NCBI GenBank assembly: GCA_002314855.1 | Contig: DCHQ01000024.1 | Location: forward strand, 1 to 8,148 | DNA: 8,148 nt | From: Lachnospiraceae bacterium UBA1748 | GTDB lineage: Bacteria > Bacillota > Clostridia > Lachnospirales > Lachnospiraceae | Reading direction: 5' to 3' | Part shown: positions 1-6,196 of the stretch, piece after piece | Layout: each line of letters starts with the position of its first letter | Position numbering within the stretch: the first letter of the stretch is position 1 | Program-made: the position numbers and the translations under genes | Notes under the pieces: model-generated | The model's input: only the letters and a program-made list of their open reading frames with translations | What the model was told of the DNA's origin: nothing | Database searches by the model: none

Positions 1-356
1 ACCAAGCCATCTAAGCTGATTAATCCACACGCTTCCAAGATCAAGTGCATTAGCCATGAGCATCATATTTTCAAGGGCACATGCACAGTCAGCTATATTA
101 TTTCCATAATCCTTTTTATTAGCTGTAACAATTAATGTATGGCAATTATAGTGAAAAACATAATCCCCATTTTTAGAAGCATTGATTGAATGAACTAGTG
201 ACTTGTATGTATTTTCAGTTACTTCCATCTTGGCAAATTCTCCTTTGGCAAGACTTGCAAGTTTATCAAGCACTTCTTTATTGTCAATCACAATAAAATG
301 AGTGGTCTGAGAATTGCCTCCACTAGGCGCATATCACTGGCTGTCTTTATTTCCAT
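1..356 (-). pseudogene. Nitroreductase-family protein, N-terminus disrupted, runs off left edge
   Basis: An FMN-dependent nitroreductase-like reading frame is open from 333 down to 1 (111 codons). It opens with YAPSGGNSQTTHF, the conserved FMN/substrate-site segment of the family, and ends with ADCACALENMMLMANALDLG followed by SVWINQLRWLG, the second conserved helix. The codon just before the Tyr is TGA (334-336), so this frame has no start. A good start lies upstream in another frame: ATG at 354-356 with SD GGAG at 364-367 (7-nt spacing). It reads MEIKTASDMR and then stops after 22 residues. Intact relatives have about 35-40 residues, including an Arg-rich FMN-binding stretch, before YAPSGGN; here fewer than 8 codons separate the ATG from it. 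I infer a frame-changing deletion of roughly 25-30 codons; an assembly error is the alternative. The surviving ATG overlaps the acyltransferase gene end by 23 nt, so it was probably the last or a late gene of that operon. Confidence 0.8.
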
Positions 357-1434
357 GGCTTTTCTCCTTCTTAGTTATGAGGTCATACACTTTATATAAA
401 ATAATAGTAACTAGCATACTTGTAATAAATACGCTTACTACATACAGCGGAATATTCTTTATATATAGAATTCTTCTGTACTTTGGGAAAAAAGTAGCCC
501 AGCAAAAAAGATCACAAAAAAGCGGATGGATTAAATAAAAGCCTAACGTCATACCACCCATTTTTCCAAGAAGCCCATTTCTAAGCTCTACTTTAAGATT
601 TAATACAATGATTGCCAGCGAGAATAATAAAGCTGTAAGAGATTGCATAAGCGCTGTCTTAAGTTTTAATACTGGATTGTTGTATGTTGCTTCAGAAGTT
701 CCTAGATAATCATTCATTTTGATTGCTTTCCTAAAAGCAAAAACAAACGCCACTACTAATAGAATTAATACCACCCAGTAGTACTTCTTAAACAATTCCA
801 TTAGTGTTTTTTCATACTTAGCAAATATAATGCCTATTACGAATACTAAAGATGAATTAAACCAAAAAGTCTCAAATCCAATAATAAAATCCACAACATA
901 TACATATGCAATGGAAACAATAGCCGTAAAAATAATAGCTATATGATCATTTTTTATAAATCGAAATGCCAAGAAGAATCCTATATAGGAAATTGCTATG
1001 GCATATACAAACCACGTATATGTACTAAGATGTTTTGTCACCAGGAAAACAATTATATTGGTAACCAGATAAAAATATATAAGTGGTAAAAATCTCTTTT
1101 TAAAAAAGTTCTTCAAATAACCATCTTTGCTCTTAACCGATTTATATAAACCAAAACCTGAAGCAAAGAAAAAGATTCCAACCATTAAATAACCAATATT
1201 AAGGAAAGGTTCTAATCCTTTTACTCTTGGATATGACAGCCATGGTGCACAGGTATGCTGAGCCAAATGATGAAACATAATAGCTAAAGCTGCAAAACCC
1301 TGGATTGCTTTGGACTGAGTTAAAGAGTACGCATTCTCATTAAAAGTACGCACACCATAGACTTTTGCCTTGGCAAATGTGAACCCTATAAGTAATACCG
1401 GAAATAAATACGTAATGAATTTAATATATGTCAT
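334..1434 (-). CDS. Acyltransferase-3 family integral membrane protein
   Basis: This is a polytopic membrane protein of the acyltransferase-3 (OafA/NodX-like) family. Members move acyl groups, usually acetyl, onto sugars of surface glycans, antibiotics or lipids. From the chosen start it has 366 residues. Hydrophobic segments run through most of its length. A His pair sits in the first conserved helix (SKAIQGFAALAIMFHH, HH at 55-56), where the family has its essential His. GIFFFASGFGLYKS (86-99) followed by the basic loop FKKRFLPLIYFY (111-122) is another family hallmark, as is LGFYLIHPLF near 297-306. The tail is Lys-rich. I chose ATG at 1434 because CAGGGGG (1440-1446) lies 5 nt upstream. 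A longer frame from TTG at 1497 would overlap the preceding gene and lacks an SD. It follows the DUF1349 gene after 28 nt. The acyl donor and acceptor are not evident. Confidence 0.87.
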   Translation of the reverse strand: MTYIKFITYLFPVLLIGFTFAKAKVYGVRTFNENAYSLTQSKAIQGFAALAIMFHHLAQHTCAPWLSYPRVKGLEPFLNIGYLMVGIFFFASGFGLYKSVKSKDGYLKNFFKKRFLPLIYFYLVTNIIVFLVTKHLSTYTWFVYAIAISYIGFFLAFRFIKNDHIAIIFTAIVSIAYVYVVDFIIGFETFWFNSSLVFVIGIIFAKYEKTLMELFKKYYWVVLILLVVAFVFAFRKAIKMNDYLGTSEATYNNPVLKLKTALMQSLTALLFSLAIIVLNLKVELRNGLLGKMGGMTLGFYLIHPLFCDLFCWATFFPKYRRILYIKNIPLYVVSVFITSMLVTIILYKVYDLITKKEKSHGNKDSQ

Positions 1435-1462
1435 TGCTACCCCCTGCCCTTCATAATACGTT

Positions 1463-2068
1463 TTATTCTTCGTCTGGAGCCTGTCCGTCATGAGCAAACC
1501 ACTTACACTCTGTTATCTCCATATTGGTAAACGTAGCTTTGAATGATGAATCTTCAGGACTGCAAGCATATATACCAAACTGTATTTCGCCACCAGCTTT
1601 AGGCATATGACATATTCTCATCTGCTTGTATTTAACACCATCCTCGGAGCACTCTATACAATAGTCATCCTCTCGTCTACTAAATCGATACCACATAGAC
1701 TTAATGTCTGCAGCAATCTCTGTTGTCGCCCAGTCTGAGTAACCATCATTAGTAACAACACTTCCAAGATGCTGAAATTCTTCGTTTTCATACTCAATAG
1801 AACCTTTTAACCAGTTCTCGCTATCTAGATACATAACAATACCACACTGGTCAAAACGAACTTTACTTTCAAACTTAGTTTTTACCACGAAAGAAAAAAA
1901 CTTCTCACTAGTTGTGATCTGTAATACTGGTGCATTATCATTTCTAAAATGATAATAAGTACGCTGCCATAAATCAGTGTGTGGATTGGTAGTAATCTCG
2001 ATCCTATCATCCGATATAATAAAGTCCTTTGGCTCTCTGGTCCATTTCCATTTTGATTTATCTATCAT
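1463..2068 (-). CDS. DUF1349 domain protein (concanavalin-like beta-sandwich)
   Basis: This is a 201-residue soluble protein matching the DUF1349 family, which adopts a concanavalin-A-like jelly roll. The yeast relative Ree1 is linked to enolase regulation, but the bacterial members have no established activity; many are thought to bind or act on carbohydrates. Visible hallmarks are NPHTDLWQRTYYHF near residues 28-41, FDQCGIVMYLDSENWLKGSIEY at 72-93 (the conserved aGl...ds.nW.K..iE core), VVTNDGYSDWAT at 104-115, and a C-terminal strand GIYACSPEDSSFKATF at 165-180. There is no signal peptide or membrane segment, so it should be cytoplasmic. The start at 2068 is supported by GAGGTG (2076-2081), 7 nt upstream. 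A possible internal promoter precedes it. It sits between a MATE exporter and a membrane acyltransferase, which suggests but does not show a role in sugar or glycan handling. Confidence 0.85.
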   Translation of the reverse strand: MIDKSKWKWTREPKDFIISDDRIEITTNPHTDLWQRTYYHFRNDNAPVLQITTSEKFFSFVVKTKFESKVRFDQCGIVMYLDSENWLKGSIEYENEEFQHLGSVVTNDGYSDWATTEIAADIKSMWYRFSRREDDYCIECSEDGVKYKQMRICHMPKAGGEIQFGIYACSPEDSSFKATFTNMEITECKWFAHDGQAPDEE

Positions 2069-2104
2069 ATTCGTCCACCTCTTTCTAAAGATTAAACTAT
2101 TACT

Positions 2105-2110
2105 ATTATA
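2105..2110 (-). promoter_or_regulatory. Possible internal promoter -10 element upstream of the DUF1349 gene
   Basis: The 77-nt gap between the MATE stop and the DUF1349 start is the largest inside this operon. On the minus strand it carries a perfect TATAAT (2105-2110), about 37 nt before the start codon. The matching -35 region is poor (TGCTCA, 18 nt upstream, 3 of 6 consensus bases). AT-rich DNA gives chance TATAAT matches, so this is only a candidate. Confidence 0.3.
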
Positions 2111-2145
2111 TTCCTTTATAAATCTGTGTGAGCATTAATATTGTG

Positions 2146-3498
2146 CTATCTGAATATATCCCGCTCCAGTCTATGCATAACATAGAAAAATGCAGGGACA
2201 AGGAAACAGTCGGCTAATAGCCATGCAAATGGCGAAGCAACACATGCACCTACGAAATCAAATGCTGGGATAAATACAAGACCAGCTATAGTTCTTGCAA
2301 TCATCTCAAACACACCTGCAAGAATGGCAAATGTTGAAAAACCTACACCCTGTATAACAAATCGAAGAACATTAACAAAGACAAGGAATGTTAATGACCC
2401 TGTAGTAATAATGACATGAAGCGCAGCCATATCAACCATCTCTGGAACTGGCTCATCAACAAACAGCTTTATAAGCGGTACTCTCACAAAGATAACTGCT
2501 ACAAGGGCGAATATACTATAGCTTATACCTATAATAACTGCTGCCAGTGTTCCTTTTTTAATTCTATCTATTCGTCCAGCGCCAAGGTTCTGTCCACCAT
2601 ATGTCGCCATGGATGCACCAAGTGCATCCAATATACATAAAAACAGCATATTAACTTTACTTGCTGCAGTCGTTGCAGCAACTGCAAGAGAGCCAAGCAT
2701 ATTGACGCTACTCTGTAAAATAACTGAACCAATGGCTGTAATAGAATACTGCAATCCCATAGGAAGCCCCATCATGCATAACTTTTGCATATAATACTTG
2801 TTAACTTCCCATTCGGATCCGGATATATGGAGTATATCAAGCTTCTTTATTACAAGAATAATACACATAATGCCAGATAGTAGCTGAGCTAATACAGTAG
2901 CTAATGCGGCGCCAAATACGCCCAGATGCACCCCTGCTATAAACAAATAATCAAGTATAATATTTATAATAGTTGAAATAATTAAGAATATCAGAGGTGT
3001 CTTCGAATCACCAATAGCTCTTATAACACCAGCAAGTATGTTATACAGAAAAGTAACTGGGATACCTATAAATATGGTGAGTATATATACATATGAGTAA
3101 TCAATAACATTGTCTGGAGTTCTCATCCATACCAATATATGCCTGCACAAAAGTGAAACTATAAGTGTTATTAGTATTGAAAAACCGACAGATAAATATA
3201 ACGCATTGGCAATATACTTTCTCATCGTAACAAAATCCTTGGAACCATAAGTCTGTGCCACAGGTATGGCGAAACCAGAACACATTCCCATACAAAATCC
3301 AAGAATTAGGAAATTGATACTACCCGTTGCACCTACTCCAGCAAGTGCATCGACTCCAAGGAAATGGCCTACAATCATGGTATCAACAAAGTTGTATAAC
3401 TGCTGAAGTAAATTACCAAGAATCATAGGTACAGCAAATGCTATTATCAATTTAAAAGGTGAGCCCACCGTAAGATCATGATCTTTAGCTTTGGACAT
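2146..3498 (-). CDS. MATE-family multidrug/metabolite exporter
   Basis: This 450-residue polytopic membrane protein has the usual length and 12-helix pattern of the MATE family, which exports cationic drugs or metabolites in exchange for Na+ or H+. The N-terminal signature is clear: VPMILGNLLQQLYNFVDTMIVG at about residues 23-44, then the ALAGVGA-type turn near 52-58 and FLILGFCMGMCSGFAIPVAQ. The second half repeats the pattern, with MGLPMGLQYSI near 243-253 and ALGASMATYGGQNLGAGR. This two-fold repeat is typical. SD GTGAGGT lies upstream of ATG 3498, with about 10 nt between its core and the start. The gene starts 22 nt after the acetyltransferase stop, so the two are probably cotranscribed. 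Substrate is unknown. Next to two acyltransferases, it might export an acetylated small molecule or simply be a stress exporter. Confidence 0.95.
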   Translation of the reverse strand: MSKAKDHDLTVGSPFKLIIAFAVPMILGNLLQQLYNFVDTMIVGHFLGVDALAGVGATGSINFLILGFCMGMCSGFAIPVAQTYGSKDFVTMRKYIANALYLSVGFSILITLIVSLLCRHILVWMRTPDNVIDYSYVYILTIFIGIPVTFLYNILAGVIRAIGDSKTPLIFLIISTIINIILDYLFIAGVHLGVFGAALATVLAQLLSGIMCIILVIKKLDILHISGSEWEVNKYYMQKLCMMGLPMGLQYSITAIGSVILQSSVNMLGSLAVAATTAASKVNMLFLCILDALGASMATYGGQNLGAGRIDRIKKGTLAAVIIGISYSIFALVAVIFVRVPLIKLFVDEPVPEMVDMAALHVIITTGSLTFLVFVNVLRFVIQGVGFSTFAILAGVFEMIARTIAGLVFIPAFDFVGACVASPFAWLLADCFLVPAFFYVMHRLERDIFR

Positions 3499-3520
3499 AA
3501 CGACATTAACCTCACTAACG

Positions 3521-4135
3521 TTAATTCATATCTTCAAATATATCGTCATCTGTTATTTCGCGAATGACTTTGCATGGAACACCTGCTGCGGTAACACCTG
3601 CTGGAATATCTTTCGTCACAACACTTCCTGCTCCTATCACACTGCCTGCTCCTATTGTAACACCACCAACCACTGTAACATTAGCTCCAAGCCATACATT
3701 CTCTTCTAATGTAATAGGTGCACTTGTGAGTACTCTACTCCTTTGAGATGGATGAATGGCATGTCCAGAACAAGCTAGACATACGCCTGGACCAATAAAC
3801 GCACCTGCCCCAATATTAATTGGCGAAGTATCAAGCATAATAACATTGTAATTGATAACTGCCAGACCGTGAAAATGAATATTAAATCCATAATCACAGT
3901 GAAATCCATCACCTGGAAATGCTAGATGGTGATATGTTCCAAAAAGTTCTTTTAATATCTCTACTCTTCTATCACCATCGACCTCTGTTAGTGTGCTAAG
4001 CTGCTTTTGAAGATCTCCTGCCTTCTTTTTTAACTGCGGTGGATTATCAAAAGGGCTACAATGATATGGCTCCATAGAAGTCATTCTCTCTAATGCTTTA
4101 TCTATGCTTTGCGCTTCCATATTAATCTTTGACAT
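3521..4135 (-). CDS. Sugar O-acetyltransferase, left-handed beta-helix (maltose/galactoside type)
   Basis: This is a predicted cytoplasmic, trimeric acetyl-CoA-dependent O-acetyltransferase of the LacA/Maa/NodL type, 204 residues from the chosen start. An N-terminal helical part with an EPYHCSPFDNP-like segment resembles the Mac domain. FHCDYGFNIHFHGLAVIN and VIMLDTSPINIGAGAFIGPG begin the hexapeptide-repeat helix. The catalytic His lies in ACSGHAIHP (His125 by this numbering), matching the family T-x-GHP motif. Repeats such as ITLEENVWLGANVTVVGGV and VTIGAGSVIGAGSVVTKDIP follow, with the closing AAGVPCKVIREI that contacts CoA. I prefer ATG 4135 because GAGGA (4144-4148) lies 8 nt upstream. 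ATG 4150, five codons earlier, has a weaker AGGA and would give 209 residues. It is the first gene after a terminator and promoter, so it probably heads the left operon. The natural acceptor is not known; such enzymes may detoxify sugars. Confidence 0.92.
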   Translation of the reverse strand: MSKINMEAQSIDKALERMTSMEPYHCSPFDNPPQLKKKAGDLQKQLSTLTEVDGDRRVEILKELFGTYHHLAFPGDGFHCDYGFNIHFHGLAVINYNVIMLDTSPINIGAGAFIGPGVCLACSGHAIHPSQRSRVLTSAPITLEENVWLGANVTVVGGVTIGAGSVIGAGSVVTKDIPAGVTAAGVPCKVIREITDDDIFEDMN

Positions 4136-4183
4136 ATGTTTATTCCTCATCTATATCCTATCTTCTCACAAATTCACTCTCTA

Positions 4184-4213
4184 TTATTAGTTATAAAATT
4201 GTTCTGTTATCAA
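4184..4213 (-). promoter_or_regulatory. Probable promoter of the acetyltransferase-MATE operon
   Basis: On the minus strand TTGATA (4208-4213) and TAATAA (4184-4189) are separated by 18 nt. They sit just downstream of the GNAT terminator and about 50 nt before the acetyltransferase start. Position and a 5-of-6 match at -35 support it, while the -10 (4 of 6) and the spacing are only fair. I see no clear operator. It would drive the five-gene left block. Confidence 0.5.
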
Positions 4214-4240
4214 GATGTTACCATTTAATATTTATCATCT

Positions 4241-4292
4241 CAATAAAAAAAGCAGTATATGCAATACCAACCATCGCATACTGCTTTTATTG
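4241..4292 (-). terminator. Intrinsic terminator after the GNAT gene
   Basis: GCAGTAT (4252-4258) pairs perfectly with ATACTGC (4278-4284), and flanking CAATAAAA/TTTTATTG (4241-4248/4285-4292) extends the symmetry. Read on the minus strand, the stem is followed by seven T residues (complement of 4245-4251), as expected for rho-independent termination about 65 nt after the GNAT stop. The plus-strand T run is only four, and no plus-strand gene ends here, so it most likely acts on minus-strand transcripts. Confidence 0.85.
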
Positions 4293-4296
4293 AACT

Positions 4297-4314
4297 CCCT
4301 TTTTTACAAAAGGG
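4297..4314 (-). other. Small inverted repeat between the GNAT stop and its terminator
   Basis: CCCTTTT (4297-4303) and AAAAGGG (4308-4314) form a 7-bp stem with a 4-nt loop in the GNAT 3' UTR, directly before the main terminator. On the minus strand no T tract directly follows this stem, so it is not itself a good terminator. It could protect the 3' end of the transcript, or it could be chance. Confidence 0.4.
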
Positions 4315-4355
4315 TATCTATACACAAATTTTCTGTTTCCTTGTCGGGGATTTTA

Positions 4356-4832
4356 TTATAACAATTCCGTCATCATGCACAAAGATTCTGGCATAGAAAT
4401 ATATGGACCATAATTATCTATTTTTGCAAATCCAACTTTTCGATAAACATGACATGATTCCGCAAGAAGCTCTCCCGTTTCAAGAATAACTTTCTTGTAT
4501 CCCCGTTCTTTTGCCCAATCAAGTAATTCACAAACTAGTTTTGTGCCTAAACCTTTTCCTTGAAAGTTTTCTCTTACAAATACTCTTTTTAACTCAGCAG
4601 CATTCTCAATATCACCATAATGATATTCTCTAATTGCACCTGCTCCAGCAACCTCGCCATCAACATATACTACTATCGCCTCTTTAATCTCATTAAGTTT
4701 GTTATACTGCTTATATTTGTCCCTCTTAACTACCCGCCCGAATCTTCTATCAAGGTCCATATCTAATAACTGACAATTTTCAGCAAAATCTTCATTTTCT
4801 CCTGAGCACCTAACAAATATAATATTTGACAT
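4356..4832 (-). CDS. GNAT-family N-acetyltransferase
   Basis: A 158-residue single-domain GNAT protein, which transfers acetyl from acetyl-CoA to an amine of a small molecule or protein. The core is visible: strand AIVVYVDGEVAGAGAIREY (52-70), LKRVFVRENFQGKGLGTKLV (81-100) with the acetyl-CoA pyrophosphate loop QGKGLG (91-96), then the VILETG strand (115-120) and VYRKVGF (129-135), which supply the later part of the fold. The ending LCMMTELL resembles the SxCMxKxL tail of many small GNATs. I chose ATG 4832 because a perfect AGGAGGT (4841-4847) lies 8 nt upstream; the adjacent ATG at 4835 has 5-nt spacing. A longer in-frame start at 4895 falls inside the upstream hairpin and has no SD. The gene lies between two hairpin terminators, so it is probably a separate or attenuated unit. 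The substrate cannot be told. Confidence 0.9.
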   Translation of the reverse strand: MSNIIFVRCSGENEDFAENCQLLDMDLDRRFGRVVKRDKYKQYNKLNEIKEAIVVYVDGEVAGAGAIREYHYGDIENAAELKRVFVRENFQGKGLGTKLVCELLDWAKERGYKKVILETGELLAESCHVYRKVGFAKIDNYGPYISMPESLCMMTELL

Positions 4833-4840
4833 CATCGAGT

Positions 4841-4847
4841 ACCTCCT
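4841..4847 (-). promoter_or_regulatory. Ribosome binding site deciding the GNAT start
   Basis: Minus-strand AGGAGGT is a full match to the anti-SD sequence and lies 8 nt before ATG 4832. It rules out the longer frame from ATG 4895, for which it would be inside the coding region. Confidence 0.85.
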
Positions 4848-4875
4848 CGCTAAATTCTTATTTGTTAAATTTCGA

Positions 4876-4920
4876 AAAAGAGCCTCATTACACATGCAAA
4901 CATGGTAAATGGGCTCTTTT
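4876..4920 (-). terminator. Hairpin terminator or attenuator between dehydrogenase and GNAT genes
   Basis: AAAAGAGCC (4876-4884) is the perfect complement of GGCTCTTTT (4912-4920). The inside partly pairs as well (CATTACACATG against CATGGTAAATG) around a CAAA apex, making a long hairpin. On the minus strand the stem runs into TTTTT (4875-4879), partly inside the stem, a modest U tract. It lies 46 nt after the dehydrogenase stop and only 28 nt before the GNAT SD. It may therefore end the right operon or act as a partial terminator that lets some transcripts reach the GNAT gene. Confidence 0.7.
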
Positions 4921-4945
4921 CCTTATTGTCTTTACGAGATGAGAT

Positions 4946-4961
4946 TGTAACGGAGGTTACA
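4946..4961 (-). other. Small hairpin with a CTCC loop after the dehydrogenase gene
   Basis: TGTAAC (4946-4951) and GTTACA (4956-4961) make a 6-bp perfect inverted repeat around a 4-nt loop, which reads CTCC on the transcribed minus strand. It lies 5 nt after the dehydrogenase stop. The role is unknown and chance occurrence is possible. The ACCTCC it carries is complementary to the GNAT ribosome binding site about 100 nt downstream. Confidence 0.35.
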
Positions 4962-4966
4962 TATAT

Positions 4967-6154
4967 CTATAAAAGAGCGGCTTTATAAAGATTCTCAATA
5001 TCTTTTTGCTTAGATGTTCTAGGGTTTACGAGAATATTACCACTATTCATAGCATCTATTGCCATAGCTTCTATCTTTTCCTCTATTTCTTCCATGGTAA
5101 CTTCACCAGACTTACTAGCATTATTTATTGCTTCATAAAGATTCGCTGGTATCGAAATATCGGTACATAACTCTCTTATAGCTTCCACTAACATATATGG
5201 TTCAAATTCACTTTTATCCAGCTTAATATGGCTGATATAATTATAAATCTTCAAATACTTCCCATTATCAGCTATAGCATTATATTCTGCTATAACAGGA
5301 AGCAATACTGCATTAGCAACACCATGGGCCACATCAAAGAAAGCACTAACCGGATGACTCATCGCATGAACGTTACCGAGTCTTGCAAATGAAAATGCAA
5401 TGCCAGCAAATAATGAGCCTGTCATCATAGCTTCTGCGGATTCTATATCACCCCTGTTAGCCACATATCTTCTAATATGTCCACCGATCAATTCCATAGC
5501 CTTTTCTGACATAGCCTCAGAAAATGGAGAGGCTGCTGTTGAAATATATGCTTCTTCTGCATGAATAAATGCATCTATACCACATGCTGCAGCAACTGAA
5601 GCAGGTGCTGTAGTAATCATCATCGGATCAAGTATTGCATATGTAGGTAACAACTCATAACTAAATACTGTGAGCTTATAATTTCTACTGTGATCAGTGA
5701 TAACTGAAAATGCTGTAACCTCAGATCCTGAACCCGCTGTAGTCGGTATCGCTATTAATGGCACTATCTTACCTGGAACTTTATGTGCTCCTTCGTACTC
5801 CGTAATACTTCCGCCATACTTTGCTACCACTCCTACTGCTTTAGCCACATCCATAGGTGAACCACCACCAAGTGCTACTATAAAATCAGCCGCGCATTCT
5901 TTGTAAAATTCTGTTGCTTTCTCTACCGTTGATACAGAAGGGTTAGCTTCTACTTCCGTAAACACTTCCGATTTAATATCAGCCTCATTAAGGTAATCGA
6001 TGGCTTTTTGCACAACACCCATCTTAAGAAGATTAGGTCCAGATATTATAAGTGCTTTACTACCGCCTATCTTCTTTGAAATCTCAGAGAGTTTTGATAA
6101 AGAATTTTTTCCAACTATTATATTTTGTGGTATCGAAAATGAATACTCATTCAT
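4967..6154 (-). CDS. Iron-containing (group III) alcohol dehydrogenase
   Basis: A 395-residue cytoplasmic NAD(P)-dependent alcohol dehydrogenase of the FucO/DhaT/AdhB type, which usually reduces an aldehyde to an alcohol under anaerobic conditions. The Rossmann-like N-domain has the dinucleotide signature GGGSPMD (96-102) and PTTAGSGSEVT (137-147). The helical C-domain carries the expected metal ligands: Asp194 and His198 in GIDAFIHAEEAY, and His263 and His277 in VHAMSHPVSAFFDVAHG, with the conserved His267 between them. The tail NPRTSKQKDIENLYKAAL is typical. All key residues are present, so it should be active. The start is the only reasonable ATG, but its SD is weak (GGAAAG, 11 nt away). 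It begins 42 nt after the aminotransferase stop, so cotranscription is likely. The substrate could be a semialdehyde made by that enzyme, for example a 4- or 5-carbon hydroxy-acid precursor; this is inference. Confidence 0.95.
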   Translation of the reverse strand: MNEYSFSIPQNIIVGKNSLSKLSEISKKIGGSKALIISGPNLLKMGVVQKAIDYLNEADIKSEVFTEVEANPSVSTVEKATEFYKECAADFIVALGGGSPMDVAKAVGVVAKYGGSITEYEGAHKVPGKIVPLIAIPTTAGSGSEVTAFSVITDHSRNYKLTVFSYELLPTYAILDPMMITTAPASVAAACGIDAFIHAEEAYISTAASPFSEAMSEKAMELIGGHIRRYVANRGDIESAEAMMTGSLFAGIAFSFARLGNVHAMSHPVSAFFDVAHGVANAVLLPVIAEYNAIADNGKYLKIYNYISHIKLDKSEFEPYMLVEAIRELCTDISIPANLYEAINNASKSGEVTMEEIEEKIEAMAIDAMNSGNILVNPRTSKQKDIENLYKAALL

Positions 6155-6159
6155 AATTA

Positions 6160-6194
6160 ATCACACTTTCCAGCTATGCAGAACTATCACACTT
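6160..6194 (-). repeat. Pair of AAGTGTGAT direct repeats in the aminotransferase-dehydrogenase gap
   Basis: Minus-strand AAGTGTGAT occurs at 6160-6168 and again at 6186-6194, both within the 42-nt gap and 26 bp apart start to start. They could be half-sites for a regulator or a small remnant duplication. The TGTGA core recalls Crp half-sites, but the arrangement is direct rather than palindromic. Confidence 0.4.
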
Positions 6195-6196
6195 AC

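Noticed and set aside
314..538. 74-codon plus-strand open frame with hydrophobic residues
   Set aside because: It is antisense to the membrane acyltransferase, whose hydrophobic codons produce the pattern. No SD or family match.
1435..1497. Longer acyltransferase start at TTG 1497
   Set aside because: It overlaps the DUF1349 gene end, uses a rare start with no SD, and adds a polar segment before the natural N-terminal membrane helix. ATG 1434 has a Gly-rich SD.
4833..4895. N-terminal extension of the GNAT protein from ATG 4895
   Set aside because: The start lies in the terminator hairpin, has no SD, and the extension covers a perfect AGGAGGT placed correctly for ATG 4832.
4876..4920. Bidirectional terminator for a plus-strand gene
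   Set aside because: There is no supported plus-strand gene ending nearby, and the plus-strand T run is only four bases.
6160..6194. Crp-type operator built from the TGTGA cores
   Set aside because: The two cores are direct repeats 26 bp apart, not the TGTGA-N6-TCACA palindrome that Crp binds.
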